This document shows positions 47,864-58,295 of a DNA stretch of 64,000 bases, piece by piece. Source of the DNA: Tistrella mobilis KA081020-065 (lineage in GTDB: Bacteria > Pseudomonadota > Alphaproteobacteria > Tistrellales > Tistrellaceae); NCBI RefSeq assembly GCF_000264455.2, contig NC_017956.1, forward strand, positions 603,501-667,500, written 5' to 3'. The translations under genes and the position numbers were made by a program. Below the pieces are notes generated by a model. The model did no database searches and was not told where the DNA came from. It saw only the letters and a program-made list of their open reading frames with translations. Position 1 is the stretch's first letter. The number at the start of each line of letters is the position of its first letter.

Positions 47864-48883
47864 TCAGCTGACCGGGGCAAGGGGGATGCGGTGTGCGGCC
47901 GGCAGGGCCGCCGCTGCCCTGCGGATCGCCGCGGCATCGGGGGTGGCGGCGCGCGCCCCCAGGGCGGCACAGGCGAGCCCGCCGGCTGCCACCCCCTCGG
48001 CCAGGGCCCGGGCTGCCTCCGCGCCACGGGCGAGGGCGGCGGCATAGGCGCCGACGAAGGCGTCGCCCGCTCCGGTGCTGTCGACCACGGCGACAGGGGC
48101 CGATGGCTGGCGCACCAGAGTGGCTGCGTCTGCGATCAGCGCACCGGCGGCCCCCAGGGTCATGACCACCAGCTGATCCGGCCGCAGCCCGGCGGCGCTG
48201 CGGCCGGACCGGATGGCGGCGGCCAGGGCCGCATCGGGCGCATCGGGATCGAGTGTCGCACCGGCGAAGGCCGCCCATTCGGTTTCGTTGACCACCAGAT
48301 GGTTTACCGGCGCCATCGGCAGGTCATCCGCCCCACGGGCCGGGGCGGCATTGTGGACGACCACGGCCCCCGATGCCGCCGCCCGGGCGTGCAGACGGCC
48401 GATACCGGCGGCGGGGGTTTCGTTCTGGGTGACCAGTACGGCATTTGCGAGCAGCGCATCGGCCACCGCCGCATCGTCCAGATCGTCATTGGCGCCCGGG
48501 GAGACGATGATCTGGTTGTCGGTGCGATCATCCCCCGCCCGGCGCGGCCCGACGGCGACGATTGCGAGGCCCGTGGGGCGATGCGTGCGGATCACGCCGG
48601 ACATGTCGCAACCGGCGGCGGCCAGGCCGCCCAGGGCAATATCGGCCGCTGCATCGTCGCCGACCGCGGCAATCAGAGAGACGCGGGCACCGGCACGGGC
48701 GGCGGCGAAGGCCTGGTTGCCGCCCTTGCCGCCCGGCAGATGCAGCGGGTCGCGGGCGGCGACAGTCTCTCCCGCCGTCGGCAGATGCCGGCAGGCGAGC
48801 ACCAGATCCTGATTGACCGAGCCGAAGACCAGCACGCGCCCATCCGGTTCGGGGGCTCTCTGCGTCGCGGAGGGGGTGTTCAT
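47864..48883 (-). CDS. rbsK: Ribokinase
   Basis: 339 residues, PfkB family. FGSVNQDLVLACRHLPTAGET and LPGGKGGNQAFAAARAGA are the sugar-binding N-terminal motifs of ribokinase, VVNETEWAAFAGA lies in the middle, and the catalytic VVDSTGAGDAFVGAYAAALA has the GAGD base. It phosphorylates D-ribose at O5. There is no rbs transporter nearby. It is followed after 33 bases by a tiny membrane-protein gene further upstream on the same strand. Confidence 0.92.
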   Translation of the reverse strand: MNTPSATQRAPEPDGRVLVFGSVNQDLVLACRHLPTAGETVAARDPLHLPGGKGGNQAFAAARAGARVSLIAAVGDDAAADIALGGLAAAGCDMSGVIRTHRPTGLAIVAVGPRRAGDDRTDNQIIVSPGANDDLDDAAVADALLANAVLVTQNETPAAGIGRLHARAAASGAVVVHNAAPARGADDLPMAPVNHLVVNETEWAAFAGATLDPDAPDAALAAAIRSGRSAAGLRPDQLVVMTLGAAGALIADAATLVRQPSAPVAVVDSTGAGDAFVGAYAAALARGAEAARALAEGVAAGGLACAALGARAATPDAAAIRRAAAALPAAHRIPLAPVS

Positions 48884-48916
48884 AGTCGGGGGGCCCCGCA
48901 GGTCAGTGATCGGATG

Positions 48917-49072
48917 TCAGCGTCGGGGCCGGTACCACATGGTGAAGGCGAAGAGCACGGTCATGATCGCCACCACCACCACGACCGACAGCCAGTCGAC
49001 CGCGCCCACCGAAAGCCCGAGCAACAGGATGCCGAGCAGCACCGGGGCCATGACGATCAGATAGGTTTTCAT
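48917..49072 (-). CDS. Small membrane protein, 51 residues
   Basis: Begins MKTYLIVMAPVLLGILLLGL and ends TMWYRPRR. Two hydrophobic helices (about 4-22 and 28-44) are joined by VGAVDW. The frame is closed by an ATG and TGA, ends 33 bases before the ribokinase start on the same strand, and its codon positions show strong G/C at third bases. No family recognised. It could be a regulatory microprotein or a small membrane anchor. Too short for certainty. Confidence 0.6.
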   Translation of the reverse strand: MKTYLIVMAPVLLGILLLGLSVGAVDWLSVVVVVAIMTVLFAFTMWYRPRR

Positions 49073-49201
49073 GCGGGTGTGCATCCTGTCGGCCGGCGCC
49101 CCGGGGAACCGGTTGGCGTGAAGGGAGGGTCAAGGGTGGCGTCGGCCGCAGCGCCGGTCAAGGGGCGGGAGCCGCCCCTCGACCCGCCGGGCATGCCCAC
49201 A

Positions 49202-49236
49202 AAAAAAGGCGCCCGGCCGGAGGCCGGGCGCCTTTT
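49202..49236. terminator. Bidirectional intrinsic terminator
   Basis: AAAAGGCGCCCGGCC pairs with GGCCGGGCGCCTTTT around a GGAG loop, with A-run on one side and T-run on the other. It follows the carboxypeptidase stop (49257, minus strand). Confidence 0.9.
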
Positions 49237-49256
49237 GATATCGCGATGCAGACGGA

Positions 49257-50831
49257 TCAGCCGGCGGCGGACAGCGCCGTGATCGGCGGCACCAGGATGC
49301 AGGCGATGCCGCGCTTGTCGAGCAGGGCGCAGGCCTGGCGGGCCGGGCGCTCGCCCTCGAAACCCATCATGCGGGCGCGGTAGATATAGCGGCCGCCGAT
49401 TGCGTGCGGCTCCACCGCGGTCTGCGCGCCGCCCCGCAGATCGGCCGGCAGCAGATCCTGGGCGCGGGTCACCAGCCCCTGGGCGGCATCGACCCGGCCG
49501 AAGGCGCCGAACTGGATGCCCCAGCGACCCTGGGTGTCGAAGACCCGCGGCTTCGGGGCGATGGCGGCATACTGGGTGTCGCCCTGGGCGACCGGCTGCG
49601 GCGCGGGGGCCGCGGCCACGGCCGCAACCGGCGTCGCGGCAACCGGGGCTGCTGCAACCGGGGCTGCTGCCGGAACCTCGAGCGCTGCGGTCTGGACTGT
49701 CGCCTGGGGAGCGGCATCGCTGCCGAACTCGGCATCGTCCTCATCGACGGCGGCGATTGCGGCCTCGCCGGTCATCTCGCGTTCGGCCGCCCTCACCTGG
49801 GCGTCGCTGATCGAGGCGACCTTGACCGAGGCCCCGCCGATATCGTCGAGGTCACGCTCCAGCTTGGCGATCTGCAGTTCGCCGCGGGCGCGGGCCTGGG
49901 CGATGGCGCGCTGACGCTCGGCCGGGCTTTCCGCTGCCAGGCGGACGAAGGCCTTGTCCAGCAGCCCGGCCACCGCCTGATCGCGGGAGGCTGCGCTGGA
50001 GCCGCCGAAGATCACGCCGATCAGCCGGTGATCGTCGCGCACCGCCGAGACCACGATGTTGAAGCCCGAAGCGCGGGTATAGCCGGTCTTGATCCCGTCG
50101 GTGCCGGTGTAAGAGCTGAGCATCCGGTTGTGGTTGCGCAGGGCCTGGCCCTTGTAGCTGTACGACTTGGTCGAGAACATGGCGTATTCCCGCGGGAAGT
50201 CGTTCATCAGATGCACGGCCAGCGTCGCCATGTCGCGGGCGGTGGAGAACTGATGCCGGTTGGGCAGGCCGTTGGCGTTCTGGAAGGTGGTCTTGTCCAT
50301 GCCCAGCTTGCGGGCCTTGGCGGTCATCATGCGCGCGAAAGCGATTTCACTGCCGCCCAGCGCCTCGGCCAGCACCACGGCCGCGTCATTGGCCGATTTG
50401 GTGATCAGGCCGTAGATCGCATCCTCGACCCTGATGGTCTGGCCGGCGCGCAGGCCCAGCTTGGTGGGCGCCATGCCGGCGGCGCGGGCCGAAACCGGCA
50501 GCGCCTGATCCATGGTCAGCCGCTTTGCCTTCAGCGCTTCGAAGGTCATGTACAGCGTCATCATCTTGGTGAGCGACGCCGGGTAGTTGCGCACGTCGGC
50601 ATTCTTCGCATAGAGCACGCGGCCGGTTTCGGCCTCCACGATCAATGCGGCATAGCCGGCGGCGGCCGTGCGGGCGAAGCCGGTGCCGGCGATCAGCGCC
50701 ACCAGCAGCACCATCATCAGCCGGACCAGGCCGATGGCGGGCAGAGCGGCGGGCCGACGGGCAAAGGCGCCAGGCCGGGCGCATCCGTCGGGCAGGGCAA
50801 TCCGCAGCCGGCTGTTGCGACCGAATGTCAT
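49257..50831 (-). CDS. D-alanyl-D-alanine carboxypeptidase with SPOR domain
   Basis: 524 residues. A long, basic leader ends in a membrane/signal helix (LMMVLLVALIAGTGFARTAA, about 39-58). The S11 penicillin-binding core has S86-x-x-K89 (ASLTKMM), S146-A-N148 and K248-T-G250 (GIKTGYTRASG), all catalytic residues present. A Pro/Ala-rich linker (about 400-440, with repeated VAAAPVAATP) leads to a C-terminal SPOR domain (WGIQFGAFGRVDAAQGLVTR) that binds denuded glycan at the septum. It trims the terminal D-Ala of peptidoglycan pentapeptides. The N-terminal 30 residues look longer than needed, so a later start is possible. Confidence 0.93.
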   Translation of the reverse strand: MTFGRNSRLRIALPDGCARPGAFARRPAALPAIGLVRLMMVLLVALIAGTGFARTAAAGYAALIVEAETGRVLYAKNADVRNYPASLTKMMTLYMTFEALKAKRLTMDQALPVSARAAGMAPTKLGLRAGQTIRVEDAIYGLITKSANDAAVVLAEALGGSEIAFARMMTAKARKLGMDKTTFQNANGLPNRHQFSTARDMATLAVHLMNDFPREYAMFSTKSYSYKGQALRNHNRMLSSYTGTDGIKTGYTRASGFNIVVSAVRDDHRLIGVIFGGSSAASRDQAVAGLLDKAFVRLAAESPAERQRAIAQARARGELQIAKLERDLDDIGGASVKVASISDAQVRAAEREMTGEAAIAAVDEDDAEFGSDAAPQATVQTAALEVPAAAPVAAAPVAATPVAAVAAAPAPQPVAQGDTQYAAIAPKPRVFDTQGRWGIQFGAFGRVDAAQGLVTRAQDLLPADLRGGAQTAVEPHAIGGRYIYRARMMGFEGERPARQACALLDKRGIACILVPPITALSAAG

Positions 50832-51211
50832 AGCGTCCGTCCCCGTCGTTTTCGCCCGGACCGTGCGTCCCGGTCGGGCTGGAACCATTGATCTCCGCGT
50901 CCCGGATCCCGACCTTATCGCCCGAGGGCAGACCGCCCGGCCTCCCGTGGGCCGGCCGGTCTGCACGAAGGCACGACCGCAGGTTTCACGCGTCTGGTGG
51001 AACATCCGCGCGCAACCCGTCCGCATCCGCCGCATCCGGACCCGTTCCGTCGGCGGAAGGGTGCAACCCGGCATGATGTGGTGGATGAACGGCTGTTAAT
51101 CCGTGGACTCGCATCCTAGCCATGCCCGGGTGGTTGCGGCAACCTGAAAATTCTTGTTGTGTATGGGCTTAATTCTGTTTCCTCGCCCAGGGTGTGACCG
51201 AAGGAGCGCGT

Positions 51212-51967
51212 ATGTCAGGAAAGATGCCCCCGAAGCCCGCCGCCCGCCGCGACATGCGGCCCCGGCGGTTCGCCTGGTTCGCGGCGGCGGTGGTGGCGCT
51301 CGTCACCTCAGGTTGTGCGGCCACCGGGCCCGCGGGCGATCCGATCACCCGCAGCTTCACCTGGTTCGACTATGTCGGCGGCGGCGAGTTGGCGCGCAGC
51401 TGCATGATCGGGGCGCCCGACCGCTATCGGCTGGTCTATAATGCCGTCTTCCCCGAGCAGGTCCGCACCTATGATCTGGTCGTCCTCCGCGACAGCCGGG
51501 CCCGCATCTCGGGGTCTGAACTCACCACCAATGTCTGGCAGCGCGCGGATCTGACGCGGATCCAGGTGCCGCAGCTGGGGGCACCCTGGGCGCCGGTGGA
51601 GGCGCGGGTGCGTCTGGATGCCGCACAGACCGCCGCGATCCTGGACCGGTTTGCGTCAGGCGGTGCCTTCGCGCCGGCCCCGGCGGGGGAACGGCTGCAT
51701 TCGCTGGGTTTCTACTGGACGGTGGCGCGTTGCGTGGACGGCCGGTTCGGTTTCTGGGCGGCCGAATATCCGGACCCGGCGTTCCAGGCTTTTCACCCCC
51801 AGATCCTGTTCTCCGTGGACGGCAACCCGGTGCCGCCCAGGGAACCGCGGCCGACGGTGACCAACCCGCCGACGCGGTCGCGGGACGGTGGCATGGTCGA
51901 CGGGCATTCGCCCTTCACCCTGACCGTGGTGGAAAACGGCCTCGCCGGGGTCGATTACGGTCGCTGA
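51212..51967 (+). CDS. Lipoprotein of unknown function
   Basis: 251 residues. A basic start (RRDMRPRR), a hydrophobic helix (FAWFAAAVVALVTSG) and a lipobox VTSGC with C35 mark an exported lipoprotein. The mature part has WFDYVGGGELARSCMIGAPD, YRLVYNAVFPEQVRTYDLVV and FYWTVARCVDGRFGFWAAEY. Two other Cys could form a disulfide. I do not recognise the family. AAGGAG lies six bases before the ATG at 51212. It is divergent from the carboxypeptidase across 380 bp (50832-51211), where I see an AT-rich patch near 51148-51180 but no sure promoter. Confidence 0.75.
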   Translation: MSGKMPPKPAARRDMRPRRFAWFAAAVVALVTSGCAATGPAGDPITRSFTWFDYVGGGELARSCMIGAPDRYRLVYNAVFPEQVRTYDLVVLRDSRARISGSELTTNVWQRADLTRIQVPQLGAPWAPVEARVRLDAAQTAAILDRFASGGAFAPAPAGERLHSLGFYWTVARCVDGRFGFWAAEYPDPAFQAFHPQILFSVDGNPVPPREPRPTVTNPPTRSRDGGMVDGHSPFTLTVVENGLAGVDYGR

Positions 51968-51994
51968 CGGCTGCACCGCGAGAGCCGGACCGGC

Positions 51995-52038
51995 TTGACC
52001 TGAGTGGTATGAAGGCGTTAAGTTATGTTGCAGCGCAG
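51995..52038 (+). promoter_or_regulatory. Phasin promoter with a PhaR-like site
   Basis: TTGACC (51995-52000), 18 bp, TAAGTT (52019-52024), facing the phasin gene. Directly after it, at 52028-52038, TTGCAGCGCAG contains TGC-N3-GCA, like the TGC-rich sites reported for the polyhydroxyalkanoate repressor PhaR. Regulator identity is inference. Confidence 0.5.
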
Positions 52039-52201
52039 CATGGCCAGGGCGACTGCATGCCCCGGCCTCGCTGTCCGGTTTCATTGTTCCGCAGCCCCAC
52101 CGCCCCGGCCGTTTGCCCGGGGCCGATCGGACACAGGGACCCGCGCTTCGCCGCCCAGGATCGGCAGCCCGCTCCACGCGGAACCGAACGGAGAGAGACG
52201 C

Positions 52202-53041
52202 ATGACCACCCGCAAGACTCCCGGCACCGGCACCCGTGGCCGGACCACCCGCGGCACCGCGTCCGACGCGACCGGTACCGCCACGCCCAAGGTCGCCGCA
52301 ACCAAGGCAGCCCCCGTTGAGGCCGCCGCCGAAGCGACTAAGGCCGCGACCGATACCGCCGCTGAAACGGTGAAGACGGCAACCGATACCGCTGTCGAGA
52401 CGGTGACGGCAACCACCGAGGCAGCGGCAGAGGCCGCAGCCGACGTAACCGAGACCGTGGTGGAGGCGCCGGTTCCGGCGCCCGCATCTCCGGCCGTCCC
52501 CGCGATGAAGAGCGGGGCCGAGCTGATGGAAGAGATGGCGGCGATGGCGGCCGCCACCACCGCAGCCGACATCGCCGCCGAGGCGGTGCGCACCGCCAGC
52601 GCCATCGCCGAACGCTCGGCCAAGGCGGCCATGGAGGTGTTCGACGGCGTGAAGAAGTCGGTCGCGCCCGAGGGCATGGCCGACGGTACCGTGATGCTCG
52701 ACGAGGCAAACCGGCTTCGTGAACGTGCGGTCGAGGATCTGATGGAGGCCTCGAACGAGACCGCCAAGGCGCTGAGCGACGCCACGGACGGCATCATCGC
52801 CTTCACCCAGGCCCGGATCGATTTCGGCGTCAACACGGCGCGCGAGGCCTTTGCCGCGCAGTCCTTCGAAGAGATGGCGGCGGTGCAGGAGCGCTATGCC
52901 CGCGGGCTGGTCGATCTTTATGTCGAGCACGCGGCCAAGATGTCCGAGGTCGGCATTCGTCTGGCGGGCGCGGCACTCGCCCCTCTGAACCGGCAGTGGC
53001 AGAACGCTTTTACTCCGCCGTCCGCCCGGCCGCGGGTCTGA
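52202..53041 (+). CDS. Phasin family protein
   Basis: 279 residues. The N-terminal 105 residues are Ala/Thr/Glu-rich with heptad-like repeats (AAEATKAATDTAAETVKTAT), much like a disordered or coiled tail. The C-terminal part is the phasin domain: SAKAAMEVFDGVKKSVAP, ANRLRERAVEDLMEASNETA and AFAAQSFEEMAAVQERYARG, ending RLAGAALAPLNRQWQNAF. Phasins coat polyhydroxyalkanoate granules and set their size. A GAGAGAGACG site precedes the ATG. A terminator follows at 53103-53134. Confidence 0.9.
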   Translation: MTTRKTPGTGTRGRTTRGTASDATGTATPKVAATKAAPVEAAAEATKAATDTAAETVKTATDTAVETVTATTEAAAEAAADVTETVVEAPVPAPASPAVPAMKSGAELMEEMAAMAAATTAADIAAEAVRTASAIAERSAKAAMEVFDGVKKSVAPEGMADGTVMLDEANRLRERAVEDLMEASNETAKALSDATDGIIAFTQARIDFGVNTAREAFAAQSFEEMAAVQERYARGLVDLYVEHAAKMSEVGIRLAGAALAPLNRQWQNAFTPPSARPRV

Positions 53042-53102
53042 CCGCGTCACAGCCTTCGAAGCCCGGATGCCGGGGCTCCAGGGGCCCGGTGTGCCATCGT
53101 CC

Positions 53103-53134
53103 AGACCCGCAGCCGGCACGCCGGTTGCGGGTCT
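53103..53134 (+). terminator. Terminator after the phasin gene
   Basis: AGACCCGCAGCCGG pairs with CCGGTTGCGGGTCT around CACG with one G-T wobble, followed by TTCGTCGTT. Confidence 0.7.
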
Positions 53135-53301
53135 TCGTCGTTGCAGGGAAGCGACACCGGCGGGCGTGGTGAAAATTTCTCGGGCAGGGCTTGCGCCGAT
53201 AGGGCGACGCATCACTGTTTTCAAGGTCTTTTCCTCTCCGGGGCGAATCCAATATCCTCATTCCGAGGAAGGGTGCCAGGAACCTGATCGATTGCGACGG
53301 A

Positions 53302-53663
53302 ATGGCCGAACACGACGGAATGGGCATGAGCGGCGAACGCAGATCCGATGACGACCGTCCCGGCTTCGGGACGGTGACGGAGGTCGCGACCCGACCGAAG
53401 GCGGCGACCCGAAAGCCGTCGATGTACAAGGTTTTGCTGCTGAACGACGATTACACGCCGATGGAGTTCGTGATCGACGTTCTGCAGCGCTTCTTCAGCA
53501 AGGGTGCGGAGGAAGCGACCCGCATCATGCTGCACGTTCACAACCACGGCGTCGGTGTCTGCGGCGTGTTTCCGTTCGAGGTGGCCGAAACCAAGGTCAA
53601 CCAGGTGATGGATTACGCCCGCCGCAACCAGCATCCGCTCCAGTGCACGATGGAAAAGGACTG

Positions 53664-53664
<1 letters not shown>
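53302..53664 (+). CDS. clpS: ATP-dependent Clp protease adaptor ClpS
   Basis: 120 residues. Binds N-degron substrates and delivers them to ClpAP. The core motif [20 protein letters not shown] has the Asn-Asp-Asp pocket residues, followed by [20 protein letters not shown] (hydrophobic pocket His) and [19 protein letters not shown]. The first 38 residues are a variable tail; other Met starts at 53320-53326 are possible. The stop overlaps the clpA start (TGATG), so synthesis is coupled. Confidence 0.97.
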
Positions 53665-56069
<2,405 letters not shown>

Positions 56070-56095
56070 CATCTCCGGTGCCTCTCTGAAAGCTG

Positions 56096-56124
56096 CACGG
56101 CCGCATGCGACGCATGCGGCCGTG
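56096..56124 (+). terminator. Terminator after clpA
   Basis: Perfect 14-bp arms CACGGCCGCATGCG (56096-56109) and CGCATGCGGCCGTG (56111-56124) with one unpaired A at the centre, followed by TTTG. Confidence 0.75.
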
Positions 56125-56179
56125 TTTGCGTTCAGGGCCATGGCCCGCCAGTTGTCGACGCCGGATCGCGGGGAAAGAC

Positions 56180-56228
56180 TTGACCCGGCGGTCATTTGTC
56201 CAATAACCTATAGTAGAAAAATATCTAC
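56180..56228 (+). promoter_or_regulatory. Promoter-like segment before the unknown gene at 56318
   Basis: TTGACC (56180-56185), 18 bp, TAACCT (56204-56209). Immediately downstream GTAGA (56213-56217) and TCTAC (56224-56228) form an inverted repeat around AAAATA, a possible operator at the start site. Confidence 0.45.
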
Positions 56229-56317
56229 ACGGATGAACGTGTGACAGCGGCGTGCCCGATCGCCGGCGGGGCATGCCGGGCCAGACCGCCGGGACCGTCG
56301 TCAGATCGGCACACCCC

Positions 56318-56959
56318 ATGATTCCTGCGATCACCGCCGAAGATCCGCGTCTCGGCGACCCGCTGCCCCCCGGGCCCTATCGCCGCGCCGTCGTCCGGGC
56401 GGCCATTGCGGCCGGGCCGCCGGCGCCGGTGCTTGTGCCGGCCCATGACAGTCGCGCCGCCGCACTCGTCTGGGCGGCGGAGGAGGTGCGGCATCTGGCA
56501 CATCAGATCCGCGCCTCGGCGCTGCCCTGTGCGCCGATTCCGCTCGATCTCAAGCTGGCCAGGCTGGCGGCGGAACTCGACCGGATTTCGGCGGTGCTGG
56601 ATCCGGAGGGGGTCGATCAGATGCCCCCGGCCGGGGGGCCCACGCTCTGCAGCGAGGGGCTGCTCGTCGCCAGCATGGTCCGGCTCAGCCTGCCGATCAC
56701 TGGCATCCTGCTGCGCCTCGAGGGTATCTCGGGGCCCGAGGTGGCGATGGCGTCAGAGACCCTGCGGGCAGGGCTTGGTCTGACACTTCTGGTCATCGGT
56801 CCCGCCATGGAAGGCGGGCTCGGCCCCTTCGTCGAAAACGTGCTGCGCGAAACCCTCACGGCCGCCAGAAGCCCGGCCTGGCGGCGGCCGGTCAGCGTCG
56901 CTGCGACGGCGGCATCACGGTCGGACGGGCTGCCGGGGCCGGCGTCGGGCCGGGCTTGA
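56318..56959 (+). CDS. Protein of unknown function
   Basis: 213 residues, Ala/Leu/Pro-rich, no signal peptide. Segments such as ALVWAAEEVRHLAHQIRASA, LARLAAELDRISAVLDPEG and VASMVRLSLPITGILLRLEG suggest a helical protein. No family recognised. I take ATG 56318; no strong ribosome-binding site precedes it, although the promoter-like region at 56180 supports transcription. Its last 68 bp overlap the end of the convergent oxygenase gene, so either the true C-terminus is shorter in function or one of the two ends is unusual. Confidence 0.55.
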   Translation: MIPAITAEDPRLGDPLPPGPYRRAVVRAAIAAGPPAPVLVPAHDSRAAALVWAAEEVRHLAHQIRASALPCAPIPLDLKLARLAAELDRISAVLDPEGVDQMPPAGGPTLCSEGLLVASMVRLSLPITGILLRLEGISGPEVAMASETLRAGLGLTLLVIGPAMEGGLGPFVENVLRETLTAARSPAWRRPVSVAATAASRSDGLPGPASGRA

Positions 56960-57560
56960 AGAACAGGATCTGGACCAGCCGGCCGTTTTCGGGGGCATCG
57001 CCGAAATCCACCCCGCTGGTGTGCCACAGCCAGGGGCGGAACAGGATCAGCCGGTTGAACTTCATCGGCAGAACCGTGATCTGCTCCCATTTCGACCGGT
57101 CGCGGCCGTCCTGCTTCAGCACGGTATCCAGCACGGCCTCGCGGGTCGGCAGGCCGAACTTCTCCTGCGCCTCCTGATCGCTCAACGGTGCCCTGTCGCT
57201 GCCGCTGGCCTTGTGGCGGAAGAATTCCGTCCCGCCCTGCGCATGCTCGTCGAGGCTGAGAAACACGATCCCGGCCCAGGCGCAGCCCGGGTCGATATGG
57301 ACCACCCCGGCGCGGGTATCCGAGGCAAAGGACAGCCGGCACTTGCCATGCGCCATATCGCGATTGCCGATCACCGGCTCGCGCAGGATGTAGCTGAACA
57401 TGCGGTCGCTGTCGGGCGGCAGCATGAACTGCTTCGAATTCCGGCCCGGATAATAGATCTCGGGTCCCGACAGATGCGGATAGTCGAGCTTGAGCGCCTG
57501 CGCCCGCACTTCGAGCGGGTTCTCGTAAAAGTCGTCGACGACGATCATCGACTGATGCAT
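56892..57560 (-). CDS. DUF6445-type protein, 2OG-Fe(II) oxygenase-like fold
   Basis: 222 residues. It begins SMIVVDDFYENPLEVRAQAL, as in DUF6445/prolyl-hydroxylase-like proteins, and has an iron-site pattern: H88-x-D90 (GVVHIDPGCAWAGIVFLSLD), a GGTEFFRH turn, then NRLILFRPWLWHTSG with distal H180. Together these are the HxD...H facial triad of cupin-fold oxygenases, so it may hydroxylate a peptide or small molecule. A Gly/Pro-rich tail follows. It is the last gene of a minus-strand run that starts with two leader-peptide-like genes, which could be its substrates. ATG 57560 is chosen because the domain starts at once. Confidence 0.72.
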   Translation of the reverse strand: MHQSMIVVDDFYENPLEVRAQALKLDYPHLSGPEIYYPGRNSKQFMLPPDSDRMFSYILREPVIGNRDMAHGKCRLSFASDTRAGVVHIDPGCAWAGIVFLSLDEHAQGGTEFFRHKASGSDRAPLSDQEAQEKFGLPTREAVLDTVLKQDGRDRSKWEQITVLPMKFNRLILFRPWLWHTSGVDFGDAPENGRLVQILFFKPGPTPAPAARPTVMPPSQRR

Positions 57561-57633
57561 GGCATGCGCTCCGCTGAAGCTTCCGGTTCGCGCGCATTCC
57601 ACCATGCCCGCGAACCGGCTTCAACCCGCTCGC

Positions 57634-57903
57634 TCAGCCGCCGAACGTCCAGCCGCCCGGCAGGATCATCGCGGCCGAGGCGGCGCCCCCGGCCACGCCT
57701 TCCAGGGCGGCGTCATCGAGTGCGGCATCATCCGTCCGGCGCCTCAGCCGGGGGATCAGGGCGCGCCAGTCGAATTTGAAGCCGCGGGCTTCGCCGGTTT
57801 CGCCCAGGATGCGGGCGGCCTCTTCCGGGGTCATGGCGGCGATCAGCGCTGCGGCGGTGGCCGGGTCGCTGGCAAGCGCCATCAGCTGCGAAGTCGAGAT
57901 CAT
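57634..57903 (-). CDS. Nif11-like leader peptide, candidate RiPP precursor A
   Basis: 89 residues. The leader (1-73) has ISTSQLMALASDPATAAALI, MTPEEAARILGETGEARGFK and the double-Gly end DDAALEGVAGG, as in Nif11/NHLP-type precursors whose leader is cut after GG by a C39-peptidase transporter. The remaining 16 residues, AASAAMILPGGWTFGG, would be the core. It lies in tandem with a paralogue 16 bp away. GGAG precedes ATG 57903. No transporter or modifying enzyme other than the DUF6445 protein is in the window. It could also be a non-RiPP small regulator. Confidence 0.65.
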   Translation of the reverse strand: MISTSQLMALASDPATAAALIAAMTPEEAARILGETGEARGFKFDWRALIPRLRRRTDDAALDDAALEGVAGGAASAAMILPGGWTFGG

Positions 57904-57919
57904 CGTCGGGCTCCGCCGC

Positions 57920-58198
57920 TCAGTTGCCGGAAATCATCCAGCCGCCACCCAGCGGCATATAGGCGCCGTTCACCGCGACACCGCCGGCCACGCCTTCCAG
58001 CGCCGCATCGTCGATCTCGGTATCTTCCGACCGGCGCTTGAGCCGGGGGATCAGCGAGCGCCAGTCGAATTTGAAGCCCTTGGCTTCACCGGCATCGCCC
58101 AGCACCTTGGCAGCCTCTTCGGCAGAGATGGCAGAGGCGAGTGCCCAGGCGACGGTCGGATCGGAGGTCAGCATCAGCAGGTGAGAGGTGGGCACCAT
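57920..58198 (-). CDS. Nif11-like leader peptide, candidate RiPP precursor B
   Basis: 92 residues and collinear with the peptide gene next to it. Leader segments match position by position: AEEAAKVLGDAGEAKGFKFD, WRSLIPRLKRRSEDTEIDDA, ALEGVAGG with GG at 72-73. The putative core is the last 19 residues, VAVNGAYMPLGGGWMISGN. It shares GGW with the core of peptide A, but is otherwise different, so leader conservation with core divergence is seen, the mark of precursor families. Start ATG 58198; a longer upstream frame is non-coding in look. Confidence 0.65.
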   Translation of the reverse strand: MVPTSHLLMLTSDPTVAWALASAISAEEAAKVLGDAGEAKGFKFDWRSLIPRLKRRSEDTEIDDAALEGVAGGVAVNGAYMPLGGGWMISGN

Positions 58199-58295
58199 GG
58201 CGGCGGCTCCATCGGCGGTGGCGGATCGTGAGGCAGAGCATGCGCCTGATCGCCGCTGCTGCCCAGCCTGTCCGTCGCCCGGCGTTGCCCGTCGT

